From Pelomonas sp036404855 (GTDB lineage Bacteria; Pseudomonadota; Gammaproteobacteria; Burkholderiales; Burkholderiaceae_C): a stretch of 64,000 nt of DNA. The notes beneath the pieces were generated by a model that was not told the DNA's origin, searched no databases, and worked only from the letters and a program-made list of their open reading frames with translations. The DNA lies in assembly GCF_036404855.1 (NCBI RefSeq), contig NZ_DASWYS010000275.1:1-64000 (forward strand), in the 5' to 3' direction. The position numbers and the translations under genes are program-made. Of the stretch, positions 51,324-58,799 are shown piece after piece. The first letter of the stretch is position 1; each line of letters begins with the position of its first letter.

Positions 51324-51728
51324 TCAGTAGCCGCCCGAACGGCCACCGCCGCCGTAGCCGCCACCACCGCCGCCGTAGCCGCCGCCGCCCGAACGGCCAC
51401 CGCCGCCGTAGCCGCCGCCACCACCGCCGTAGCCGCCGCCACCCGAACGACCGCCGCCGCCGAAGCCGCCCGGACGCTCTTCACGAGGACGTGCCTCGTT
51501 GACGACGATGGCGCGGCCTTCCAGGGCTTGGCCATTCATGCCGTTGATGGCTGCCTGAGCCTCAGCATCCGAGCCCATTTCCACGAAACCGAAACCCTTG
51601 GAGCGACCGGTTTCACGATCCATCATGACCTTTGCGGAGGTCACGGTCCCGAACTGACCGAACGCTTCTTGCAGCGATTCGTCACGCACGCTGTAGGCAA
51701 GGTTGCCCACGTAAAGCTTGTTTCCCAT
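51324..51728 (-). CDS. Glycine-rich RRM RNA-binding protein
   Basis: A 134-residue protein with one RRM (residues 3-80): RNP2 is LYVGNL (5-10) and RNP1 is KGFGFVEM (44-51). The tail (from about 86) is nearly all Gly, Tyr, Arg and Ser in an 18-residue repeat. This is the bacterial cold-inducible Rbp type found in cyanobacteria and many proteobacteria. It is a small RNA chaperone or mRNA binder, often raised at low temperature; the tail resembles those that promote condensate formation. The long leader upstream (51729-51961) may hold post-transcriptional control. Confidence 0.93.
   Translation of the reverse strand: MGNKLYVGNLAYSVRDESLQEAFGQFGTVTSAKVMMDRETGRSKGFGFVEMGSDAEAQAAINGMNGQALEGRAIVVNEARPREERPGGFGGGGRSGGGGYGGGGGGYGGGGRSGGGGYGGGGGGYGGGGRSGGY
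51327..51461 (-). repeat. 54-bp tandem repeat encoding the Gly-Tyr tail
   Basis: Two imperfect 54-bp units (51408-51461 and 51354-51407) and a half unit (51327-51353) encode repeats of GGGGRSGGGGYGGGGGGY. Repeat number probably varies between strains by slippage. Confidence 0.75.
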
Positions 51729-51961
51729 GGGGAAGCCCTTCTCTTCTCAAAATCAAAAAACCATGTGGAGCTTCAACCCATCGTGAACCATTCAAGCGAA
51801 GGTGCGGCGTCCAGACACAGGCAATTGATTATGGTGGCGGGGTGCCGGGATTGCGGGACGGCACTCTGACAAGTGTTGTTTTTACGATCTAGCACAAACC
51901 CTGGCGATTCCCGAGCGTCATGGCGCCGTCATCGATACCATCCCCGCCCGACCGTGAATAC
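51729..51961. other. Intergenic region between the divergent RRM and membrane-protein genes
   Basis: 233 bp of lower G+C than its surroundings, with A-runs (AAAATCAAAAAACC near 51750) and GTTGTTTTTACG near 51873. It should hold the RRM promoter and a leader of up to about 150 nt. I found no gene and no riboswitch I recognise. Confidence 0.4.
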
Positions 51962-52861
51962 ATGACGCCCAGTCTGCTTACCGCCCTCTCCCGCGTGCTC
52001 GCCAGCGTCGACGCGCTGCGCAACCTGCGCGCCCTCTATGCCCTGCTGGCCGGGTTCTGCTTCGCCGGCCTGCTGCTGGCCATGGCCCAGTCCGCCCTGG
52101 TGCGCGAGCAGAACCTGCTCAGCGCACTTTGGATGGGCCTGGCCCTGGCTGTCGCCTTTTTCGGGGTCAACGCCACCGGCCTGATGCTGATGGACCAGGC
52201 CCGCGGCCTGCCGGTGCGGGACCCCCAGGACGCGTTCACCGACGCCCTGCGCAGCGGCCACCGCGTGCTGCTGGCCCTGTTGGCCTGCCTGGCCCTGACA
52301 GCGCTGGCCGCCGCCGCCCTGGCCGGCCTGCTGTGGGCCACTCGCTGGCCCCTGGTGGGTGCACCGCTGCTGGCAATCGTCCTGCCGCTGGGCGTGCTGA
52401 TGCTGGGCGGCATCGCCTTCGCCCTGGTGGTTCTCGTCGGGCCGCTGGCCGGGCCGGCCGTCTGGGCCGGCCAGCGCAGCACCGGCGTGCTGGCCTTCCT
52501 GCGCGGCCGCCTGCGCCACGGCCTGCCCGAAACGGCCCTGCTGATGGCGGCCGTCTACCTGCTGGCCGCGCTGGCCACGGCCGCCGTCAGCTTCGTCGTC
52601 GTCAGCGGGGGCCGCCTGGTGGCCGGCCTGGCCATCCTGGGCGCTGGGGTGGAACTACCGGCCGGACAGTTGCTGGCGGGCGTCATGGGGCTGGGTCCGC
52701 GCGGCTTCGGCGCCACCGGGGTGCCGCTGCAGGGGGGATCGCTGGGACTGGCCGCGCTGATCGGCGGCGGCGTCGTGTTCGCCATCGCGCTGGTGCTGCC
52801 GACCCTGGTCTGGCTGCGCGGCTGCTGCGCGGTCTATCTGGCGCTCACGGACGAGGAATGA
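51962..52861 (+). CDS. Polytopic membrane protein of unknown function
   Basis: A 299-residue protein with about six membrane helices (for example 25-45, 55-75, 100-122, 128-160, 190-220, 265-290). Between helices are RALRSGHRVLL-type and GLPVRDPQDAF segments. It resembles the BPSS1780-like membrane proteins of Burkholderiales, but I cannot assign it securely. ATG at 51962; an upstream ATG at 51920 would add 14 polar residues. Its stop overlaps the next start (ATGA). Confidence 0.7.
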   Translation: MTPSLLTALSRVLASVDALRNLRALYALLAGFCFAGLLLAMAQSALVREQNLLSALWMGLALAVAFFGVNATGLMLMDQARGLPVRDPQDAFTDALRSGHRVLLALLACLALTALAAAALAGLLWATRWPLVGAPLLAIVLPLGVLMLGGIAFALVVLVGPLAGPAVWAGQRSTGVLAFLRGRLRHGLPETALLMAAVYLLAALATAAVSFVVVSGGRLVAGLAILGAGVELPAGQLLAGVMGLGPRGFGATGVPLQGGSLGLAALIGGGVVFAIALVLPTLVWLRGCCAVYLALTDEE

Positions 52862-53628
52862 GGCCGCGCATCGCCAGCCTGGTGCCCAGCGCGACCGAGA
52901 CGCTGGTGGCCCTGGGCCTGGGGCCCTGCCTGGTCGCCCGCACGGGTTTCTGCATCCACCCCGCCGAGGCCGTCGCGGCGGTGCCCAAGGTGGGCGGCAC
53001 AAAGGACGTGAATCTTGCCAAGCTGAAGGCGCTCGCTCCCACCCACGTCATCGTCAACGTCGACGAGAACCGGCGCGAGACAGCCGAGGCACTGCGGGCG
53101 TTCGTGCCGGAGGTCATCGTGACCCACCCGCGCCGGCCGGAAGACAACCTGGTGCTGTTCGAGCAACTGCGGACGGCCTTTGCCGGCGAGCCTGGCGTGA
53201 CCGAGCGGGCTGCGGCGCTCGCCGCCGAGTTCCGCACCGCCCTCGCGCGCTGCCGCGAAGTGGCCCAGCCGCGCGAGAACGTGCTCTATCTGATCTGGCA
53301 CGAGCCCTGGATGACGGTGGCCCGCGACACCTACATCTCGATGCTGCTGGCTGAAGGCGGCTGGCTCACCTGGCCGGACGTATCCGGCGGCGAGCAGGGG
53401 GCCGGGCGCTACCCCGCACTGCGCGGCGACGAGGTCTGGCTGCACCGCATCGACCGCGTGCTGCTGAGCTCCGAGCCCTATCGCTTCGGCACCGGGCACC
53501 TGTCCGACGCGCAAGCGCTGTGCCCGCGGGCGCGGGTGCAGCTCGTCGACGGCGAGCTGCTGAGCTGGTGGGGCTCACGCGGCGCGGCGGGATTGGACTA
53601 TCTGCGCGAACTGACGCGAAGCGCCTGA
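52858..53628 (+). CDS. BtuF-like helical-backbone binding protein without signal peptide
   Basis: A 256-residue protein of the periplasmic metal/cobalamin-binding fold: RIASLVPSATETLVALGLGP (split here as ASLVPSATETL), VGGTKDVNLAKLKALAPTHVIVN, and AEGGWLTWPDVSGGE. These match BtuF-type cobalamin-binding proteins. The start overlaps the preceding stop by 4 bp, and MRPRIASLVPS contains no signal peptide, so the protein appears cytosolic, and no btuC/btuD genes follow. Possible roles are B12 or metal binding inside the cell; a missed upstream start is unlikely because the upstream reading frame is non-coding in style. Confidence 0.8.
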   Translation: MRPRIASLVPSATETLVALGLGPCLVARTGFCIHPAEAVAAVPKVGGTKDVNLAKLKALAPTHVIVNVDENRRETAEALRAFVPEVIVTHPRRPEDNLVLFEQLRTAFAGEPGVTERAAALAAEFRTALARCREVAQPRENVLYLIWHEPWMTVARDTYISMLLAEGGWLTWPDVSGGEQGAGRYPALRGDEVWLHRIDRVLLSSEPYRFGTGHLSDAQALCPRARVQLVDGELLSWWGSRGAAGLDYLRELTRSA

Positions 53629-53643
53629 CCCACAATCGCCAGC

Positions 53644-54285
53644 ATGGACATCTACAAGCCTCTCGTTGCGCTGCTGGCCATCGTCAATCCGGTCGGCGTG
53701 GTCCCCTTCTTCATCCATTTCACCTCCGCCTTCACGCGCCAGCAGCGGCGCCGGACCATCCTGGTCAGCGCCTGCACGGCGGGCATCGTCATCGCACTCT
53801 CGGCGCTGTTCGGGCTGAAGATCATCGAGTTCTTCAACATCTCGCTGGCCAGTTTCCAGGTCGGCGGCGGCTGCCTGCTCCTGATCAGCTCGCTGCAGAT
53901 GCTCAACGCCAAGCCGGCCGAGGCGCGCTCGGAAGACGTCACCGAAGGCTCCAGCAAGGCCGACGCGGGTGCCAGCATCGCCGTCGTGCCGCTGGCCATC
54001 CCTCTGCTGACCGGCCCGGCCACCATCTCGACGATGGTGATCTATGCCGACAAGACCCGGCACTGGTGGGAACTGGCCGTGCTGTGCGGCTACGGCGTGG
54101 TCGTGGGACTGGTCACCTTCCTCACGTTCTCGGCCAGCAGCAAGATCGCCAAGGTGCTCGGCCAGACCGGCATCAACATCATGACGCGGCTGATGGGCCT
54201 CATCCTCGCCGCGCTGGCCGTGGAGCTGCTGTCCGACGGCCTCATCAAGCTCTTCCCCGTGCTGGCCGCGAGGACGGTGGGATGA
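53644..54285 (+). CDS. MarC-family integral membrane protein
   Basis: A 213-residue inner-membrane protein with six helices. Family features: VALLAIVNPVGVVPFFIHFT near the N terminus, VVPLAIPLLTGPATISTMVIYA in the middle, and GQTGINIMTRLMGLILAALAVELLSDGL at the C terminus (cited in parts). Once thought linked to multiple antibiotic resistance; the actual role is unknown. CACAAT lies 7 bp before the ATG and no ribosome site is visible. It overlaps the next gene by 4 bp. Confidence 0.88.
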   Translation: MDIYKPLVALLAIVNPVGVVPFFIHFTSAFTRQQRRRTILVSACTAGIVIALSALFGLKIIEFFNISLASFQVGGGCLLLISSLQMLNAKPAEARSEDVTEGSSKADAGASIAVVPLAIPLLTGPATISTMVIYADKTRHWWELAVLCGYGVVVGLVTFLTFSASSKIAKVLGQTGINIMTRLMGLILAALAVELLSDGLIKLFPVLAARTVG

Positions 54286-55310
54286 ACACGCTCTTCGGCC
54301 TGCCGCCGGTCTGGATGGCGCCCATGGCCGGCGAGGCGGCCAGCGGTGCCCTGGTCGCCGCCGTCAGCGCCGGCGGCGGCTTCGGCCAGCTGGGCGCGGC
54401 CTATCTGGCGCCAGCGCGCATCGCCGAGATCGCGGCCGACATTCGCACCCGCACTGACCGGCCCTTCGGCATCAACCTGTTCTGCCCGCAGCCCTGGCTG
54501 CGCGACGACGTAGCCTTGGACACCTACCTCGCCCGCCTTGCCGGCTGGCATGCCGAGCTGGGTCTGCCGGCGCCTGCCCGGCCCGAGCGCTACGAGGAAG
54601 ACTTCGACGCCCAGTTGGCGGCCACCGTCGCCGCCAGACCGGCCATCATCAGCTTCGTCATGGGCGACCCCGGGGTGGCACGGGTGGCGGCATTGAAGGC
54701 GCAGGGGTTCACCGTCGTCGGCACCGCCACACAGGTCGCCGAAGGGCGGCTGCTGCAAGCCAGCGGCGTCGATGCCGTCGTCGCCCAGGGCTACGAGGCA
54801 GGCGGCCACCGCGGCGGCTTCCTCGGCACGCCGGAAGGCGCGCTGATTGGCACCATGGCCCTCGTTCCCCTGCTTGTCGACGCGCTGGACATTCCCGTCA
54901 TCGCCGCCGGCGGGATCGCCGATGCCCGGGGTGTCGCAGCGGCGCAGGCGCTGGGCGCCAGCGCGGTGACGGCGGGCACGGCCTTTCTGCTCGTCGACGA
55001 ATGCCCGCTGTCGCCCGCCTACCGCACGGCGCTGCTGGCCGCTCAGGACACCGACTCGACGCTGACGCGGGCCTTCTCCGGCCGCCTGGCCCGTGGCGTG
55101 GCCAACCGCGTCACGCGCGAGCTGGAGGGCACGCCCCTACCCGACTTCCCTCAGCCCAATGCCGCCAGCCGGGCCATGCGCCAGGCCGCCGCCAAGGCCG
55201 GCCGGGCTGACTTCATCAGCCTCTGGGCCGGCCAGGCCCTGCCGCTCAGCCGCTCGCCGGGCTCGGCGGCGCAGCTGGTGGCCGCGTTGACACAGGGCTG
55301 GCGCGCTTGA
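54282..55310 (+). CDS. Nitronate monooxygenase family flavoprotein
   Basis: A 342-residue FMN enzyme of the NMO/2-nitropropane dioxygenase family. Signature pieces: WMAPMAGEAASGALVAAVS near the N terminus, DRPFGINLFCPQP, AQGYEAGGHRGG (FMN phosphate and active His), and PVIAAGGIADARGVAAAQALGA (cited as AAGGIADARG). It oxidises nitronates or related toxic compounds; the exact substrate is not evident. Its stop overlaps the creB start codon (TTGA). Confidence 0.87.
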   Translation: MNTLFGLPPVWMAPMAGEAASGALVAAVSAGGGFGQLGAAYLAPARIAEIAADIRTRTDRPFGINLFCPQPWLRDDVALDTYLARLAGWHAELGLPAPARPERYEEDFDAQLAATVAARPAIISFVMGDPGVARVAALKAQGFTVVGTATQVAEGRLLQASGVDAVVAQGYEAGGHRGGFLGTPEGALIGTMALVPLLVDALDIPVIAAGGIADARGVAAAQALGASAVTAGTAFLLVDECPLSPAYRTALLAAQDTDSTLTRAFSGRLARGVANRVTRELEGTPLPDFPQPNAASRAMRQAAAKAGRADFISLWAGQALPLSRSPGSAAQLVAALTQGWRA

Positions 55311-55966
55311 TCCTGCTGCTGGAAGACGACCCCGCCATCGCGGACACGGTGGTGTTCGCGTTGCACCGCGACGGTTTCGCGGTCGAGCACCGCGTCTGGC
55401 TGTCGGAGGCGCGCGAGCGGCTGCGCGCCGCGCCGCCACCAGAGCTGCTCATCCTCGACATCGGCCTGCCCGACGGCCATGGCCTGGACCTGTGCCGCGA
55501 GCTGCGCGGCGGGCCGCTCTCCCGACTGCCGATCATCGTGCTCAGCGCGCGCAGCGAAGAGATGGACCGCGTGCTCGGTCTGGAACTGGGCGCCGACGAC
55601 TACCTCGCCAAGCCCTTCAGCCCCCGCGAGCTGGTGGCCCGCGTGCGCGCCCTGCTCCGTCGCGCCCAGGCCGCACCGCCGGCGACGGCGGGCTTCACAG
55701 TGGATGGCGCGCGCGTGAGCCTGGACGGCGTGCCGCTGCACCTCACCAAGCTGGAGCTCGGGCTGCTGACGCATCTGCTGCGCGCGCCGCAGCGCATCCA
55801 CAGTCGCGACACGCTGCTGGACGCGGTCTGGGGCAGCAACGCCGAGAGCACGGACCGCACCGTGGACACCCACATCAAGACGCTGCGCGCCAAGCTGCGC
55901 GAGGCCGCACCCGCGCGCGACCCGATCAAGACGCACCGCGGCCTTGGCTACTCCCTGGAGCCCTAG
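55307..55966 (+). CDS. creB: CreB-like OmpR-family response regulator
   Basis: A 219-residue regulator. Receiver domain with acidic EDD (6-8), phospho-acceptor D51 (LLILDIGLPDGHG), S80 and K102 (YLAKPF). A winged-helix DNA-binding domain (about 130-219) ends HRGLGYSLEP. With CreC it answers growth or cell-wall stress and in other bacteria turns on creD through TTCAC-N6-TTCAC sites; such a site lies upstream of creD here. The start is TTG at 55307, inside the preceding stop; no later in-frame ATG keeps the receiver intact. Confidence 0.9.
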   Translation: MILLLEDDPAIADTVVFALHRDGFAVEHRVWLSEARERLRAAPPPELLILDIGLPDGHGLDLCRELRGGPLSRLPIIVLSARSEEMDRVLGLELGADDYLAKPFSPRELVARVRALLRRAQAAPPATAGFTVDGARVSLDGVPLHLTKLELGLLTHLLRAPQRIHSRDTLLDAVWGSNAESTDRTVDTHIKTLRAKLREAAPARDPIKTHRGLGYSLEP

Positions 55967-55969
55967 CCG

Positions 55970-57394
55970 ATGAGACTCGGGCTCAGGGTCTTCTTCGGCT
56001 TCTTCCTGATCGCCGGCCTCAGCGCGGTGCTGCTGCTCAAGGTCTTCCTGGCCGAGGTCAAGCCCAGCGTGCGCGAAGTCATGGAAGACCTGATGGTGGA
56101 CACGGCCCATCTGCTGGCCGAGGCGGCCGTGGACGAGCTGGCCGCCGGCGGCGCCCGGCCCGACGGGCGGCTCGCCGCCCAGCTGCAGCGTTATGCCCAG
56201 CGCGACGTAGACGTGATGATCTGGGGCCTGCGCAAGCAGAACCTCGACCTGCGCATCTACGTGACCGACGAGACCGGCCGCGTGGTGCTCGACTCCGGCC
56301 AGCCCTCGGCCGTCGGGCAGGACTACTCGCAATGGCGCGACGTGGCACTGACACTGCGCGGCGACTATGGCGCGCGCTCCTCGCGCGGCTACCTGGCCGA
56401 CGACCGCAGCACCGTGCTCGTCGTGGCCGCACCGGTGCTGAAGGACGGCCGCACCCTGGGGGTCGTCAGCGTCGCCAAGCCGGTGGCCAGCGTGCAGCGC
56501 TTCATCGACCGCGCCGAGCGGCGCGTGTTCTGGGCCGGCGCCGCGCTGCTGGCGGCCAGCCTGGTCATCGGTGTCGCGGTGACGCTGTGGCTGGTGGCCT
56601 CGGTGCGGCGCCTGCGCCGCTACGCCCAGCAGGCCCAGGCCGGCCAGGCCATTGCGCCACCCGCCATGCCCGGCGAACTGGGCGACCTGGCTCATGCGAT
56701 GGACGACATGCGTCGCAGGCTGGAGGGGCGCGAGCAACTCGAGCACGACGTGCGTGCGCTGACGCACGAGCTCAAGAGCCCGTTGGCTGCATTGCGCGCC
56801 AGCGGCGAGCTGCTCCAGGACGAACTGCCCGCCGCCGACCGCCAGCGCTTTGCCGCCCAGGTGCTGGACCAGACCGCGCGGCTGCAGACGCTGGTTGAAC
56901 GGGTGCTGGCGCTGTCACAGCTGGAGGCGCAGGTCGGGCTGGGCGAACACCAGCGCGTGGTTCTGGCCGACTGGGCCGAGGCGCAGCTGGAGCGTCAGGC
57001 GCCGCGGCTGGCGCAACAGAACCTGCGCGTCGTGTGGACCGCCCGCGAGGGCGTGGCCGTGGACGCCGACACGACGTTGCTGGAGCTGGCCTTCGGCAAT
57101 CTGCTCGTCAACGCCATCGACTTCGCGCCCGCCGGCTCGACACTGGAATTCGGCGTCAGCACGACGCCCACCAGCGTGCGCCTGGCGCTGCGCGACCACG
57201 GCCCCGGCGTGCCGCCGGCCGCCTTCTCGCAGTTGGGCAAGCGCTTTTTCTCAACGGCGCGGCCGGGCAGCCTCGTCAAGGGCTCGGGCCTGGGGCTGGC
57301 CATCGCGAGGCGCGTGGCCGAGCTGCATGGTGGGCGGCTGACTTTCGAGGCGGCGCAGCCAGGACTGCGGGTGACGCTGATCCTGCCGCGCTGA
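55970..57394 (+). CDS. creC: CreC sensor histidine kinase
   Basis: A 474-residue membrane kinase: helix at 5-26, periplasmic sensor domain (27-186) with IYVTDETGRVVLDS (96-109), helix at 187-211, HAMP (212-255), HisKA with H266 (ALTHELKSPLAALRAS), and HATPase with NLLVNAIDFAP, DHGPGVPP and GSGLGLAIARR. The architecture and the creB neighbour (3 bp away) identify CreC. The CreB box begins 2 bp after its stop codon. Confidence 0.92.
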   Translation: MRLGLRVFFGFFLIAGLSAVLLLKVFLAEVKPSVREVMEDLMVDTAHLLAEAAVDELAAGGARPDGRLAAQLQRYAQRDVDVMIWGLRKQNLDLRIYVTDETGRVVLDSGQPSAVGQDYSQWRDVALTLRGDYGARSSRGYLADDRSTVLVVAAPVLKDGRTLGVVSVAKPVASVQRFIDRAERRVFWAGAALLAASLVIGVAVTLWLVASVRRLRRYAQQAQAGQAIAPPAMPGELGDLAHAMDDMRRRLEGREQLEHDVRALTHELKSPLAALRASGELLQDELPAADRQRFAAQVLDQTARLQTLVERVLALSQLEAQVGLGEHQRVVLADWAEAQLERQAPRLAQQNLRVVWTAREGVAVDADTTLLELAFGNLLVNAIDFAPAGSTLEFGVSTTPTSVRLALRDHGPGVPPAAFSQLGKRFFSTARPGSLVKGSGLGLAIARRVAELHGGRLTFEAAQPGLRVTLILPR

Positions 57395-57395
57395 C

Positions 57396-57411
57396 TTCAC
57401 CTTCGCTTCAC
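57396..57411 (+). promoter_or_regulatory. CreB-binding box (cre tag) before creD
   Basis: TTCAC (57396-57400), six bases, TTCAC (57407-57411): an exact match to the published CreB consensus TTCAC-N6-TTCAC, in the 59-bp creC-creD gap, 42 bp before the creD ATG. It fits CreB-controlled creD expression. Confidence 0.85.
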
Positions 57412-57453
57412 GCACTTCGTCGTCTCCTCACCGCTGCTGGCGATGCTGGCGGC

Positions 57454-58749
57454 ATGAAGCTCAACCCCACCTTTGCCAAGCTGGCCATCCTGGCCATCGT
57501 CACCCTGCTGCTGTGCGTCGTGCTCGGCCAGATCGGCGGACTCGCCCGCGAACGCCAGGCCCATCAGCGCGAGGCCGCGCGCGGCGTTGAAGAGTCGCTT
57601 GCCGGGCCGCAGACCCTGCTCGGCCCGCTGCTGATGCGCAACTGCAAGGAGACCTGGGCGGCCTACAAAGACGGCGTCCAGAGCCGCAACTTCACGCTGC
57701 TGCTGCCGCCTTCGCAGCTGCAGATCAGCGGCGGCCTCAGCCCCGAGCCCCGCTACCGCGGCCTGTTCAAGATCAACACCTACGCCGGCAAGCTGTCCGT
57801 CGCCGCACGCTGGGACACCCTGCCGCCGCTGACACCGCGCCCGGAGAACACAGGCGGCCAGGTCGAGTGCGGCGACCTGGTCGTGATGTTCTCGGCCAGC
57901 GATGCCCGTGGCCTGCGCAACGTCGAACTCAAGCGGGACAACGCGGCCCTGATCGTCCGGCCCGGCACGGGCAATCCCAACTACCCCAGCGGCCTGCACG
58001 CCCGCCTGGAGGCGCCGCTGCCGGGCGAACCCCTGGCCGTGACCCTCGGCATCGAGCTTGTGGGCACCGGCGGCCTGGCGGTCGTGCCGGCGGCGGGCAA
58101 CACCTCGGTGAGGCTGGAATCCAGCTGGCGCCACCCGAGCTTCGGCGGGCGCTTCCTGCCCGCGGAGCGCCAGGTGGGCGTCAGCGGCTTCGCGGCACGC
58201 TGGCAGGTCAGCGAGCTGTCCAGCAGCGCCGCGGCCGACGTGGTCGCGGGCCAAAAGAACCTGGACACGCTGGCCGTCGGGCTGATCGACCCCGTGAACC
58301 CCTACGTCATGAGCGACCGCGCCATCAAGTACGGCCTCATCTTCATCGCCCTCACCTTCGTCACCGTCGGCCTGACCGAGCTGCTGACCGGCCGGCGCGT
58401 GCACCCCGTGCAGTATTTGCTTGTCGGCATGGCACTCAGCTTGTTCTTCCTGCTGCTGCTCAGCCTGTCGGAGCATCTGCCCTTCTTGAAGGCCTATCTG
58501 ATCGCGGCCGGCGCGGCGGCGCTGGTGCTGACGCAGTACGCCGCGGCCATGCTCGGCGGCTGGCTGCGCGGCGCGGCCTTCGGCGGCGGCATCGCATTGC
58601 TCTACGGCGCCCTCTACATGCTGCTGAGCCGGGAGCAGACGGCCCTGGTCATCGGCGCCGTGCTGCTGTTCGCCGTGCTGGCGGTCGTGATGACGCTCAC
58701 GCGCAAGCTGGACTGGTACCGCCTGGGCGGCGCAGCGGACGAAGCGTGA
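57454..58749 (+). CDS. creD: CreD inner-membrane protein
   Basis: A 431-residue membrane protein: one N-terminal helix (about 9-28), a large periplasmic beta domain (about 40-285), and five C-terminal helices (from RAIKYGLIFIALTFVTVGLTELL). PVQYLLVGMALSLFFLLLLSLSEH and LLYGALYMLLSREQTAL (cited in part) are diagnostic of CreD. In Pseudomonas, Stenotrophomonas and Aeromonas CreD rises with beta-lactam stress and supports envelope integrity. In this window it sits alone after the CreB box. Confidence 0.93.
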   Translation: MKLNPTFAKLAILAIVTLLLCVVLGQIGGLARERQAHQREAARGVEESLAGPQTLLGPLLMRNCKETWAAYKDGVQSRNFTLLLPPSQLQISGGLSPEPRYRGLFKINTYAGKLSVAARWDTLPPLTPRPENTGGQVECGDLVVMFSASDARGLRNVELKRDNAALIVRPGTGNPNYPSGLHARLEAPLPGEPLAVTLGIELVGTGGLAVVPAAGNTSVRLESSWRHPSFGGRFLPAERQVGVSGFAARWQVSELSSSAAADVVAGQKNLDTLAVGLIDPVNPYVMSDRAIKYGLIFIALTFVTVGLTELLTGRRVHPVQYLLVGMALSLFFLLLLSLSEHLPFLKAYLIAAGAAALVLTQYAAAMLGGWLRGAAFGGGIALLYGALYMLLSREQTALVIGAVLLFAVLAVVMTLTRKLDWYRLGGAADEA

Positions 58750-58799
58750 ATTACCCTAGGGGCTGCATCCCTCCCTGGCACGCCCCGTTAGCGCTCCTC

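Noticed and set aside
51327..51461. CRISPR-like repeated DNA
   Set aside because: Units are contiguous, in frame, and encode a Gly-rich tail; there are no spacers.
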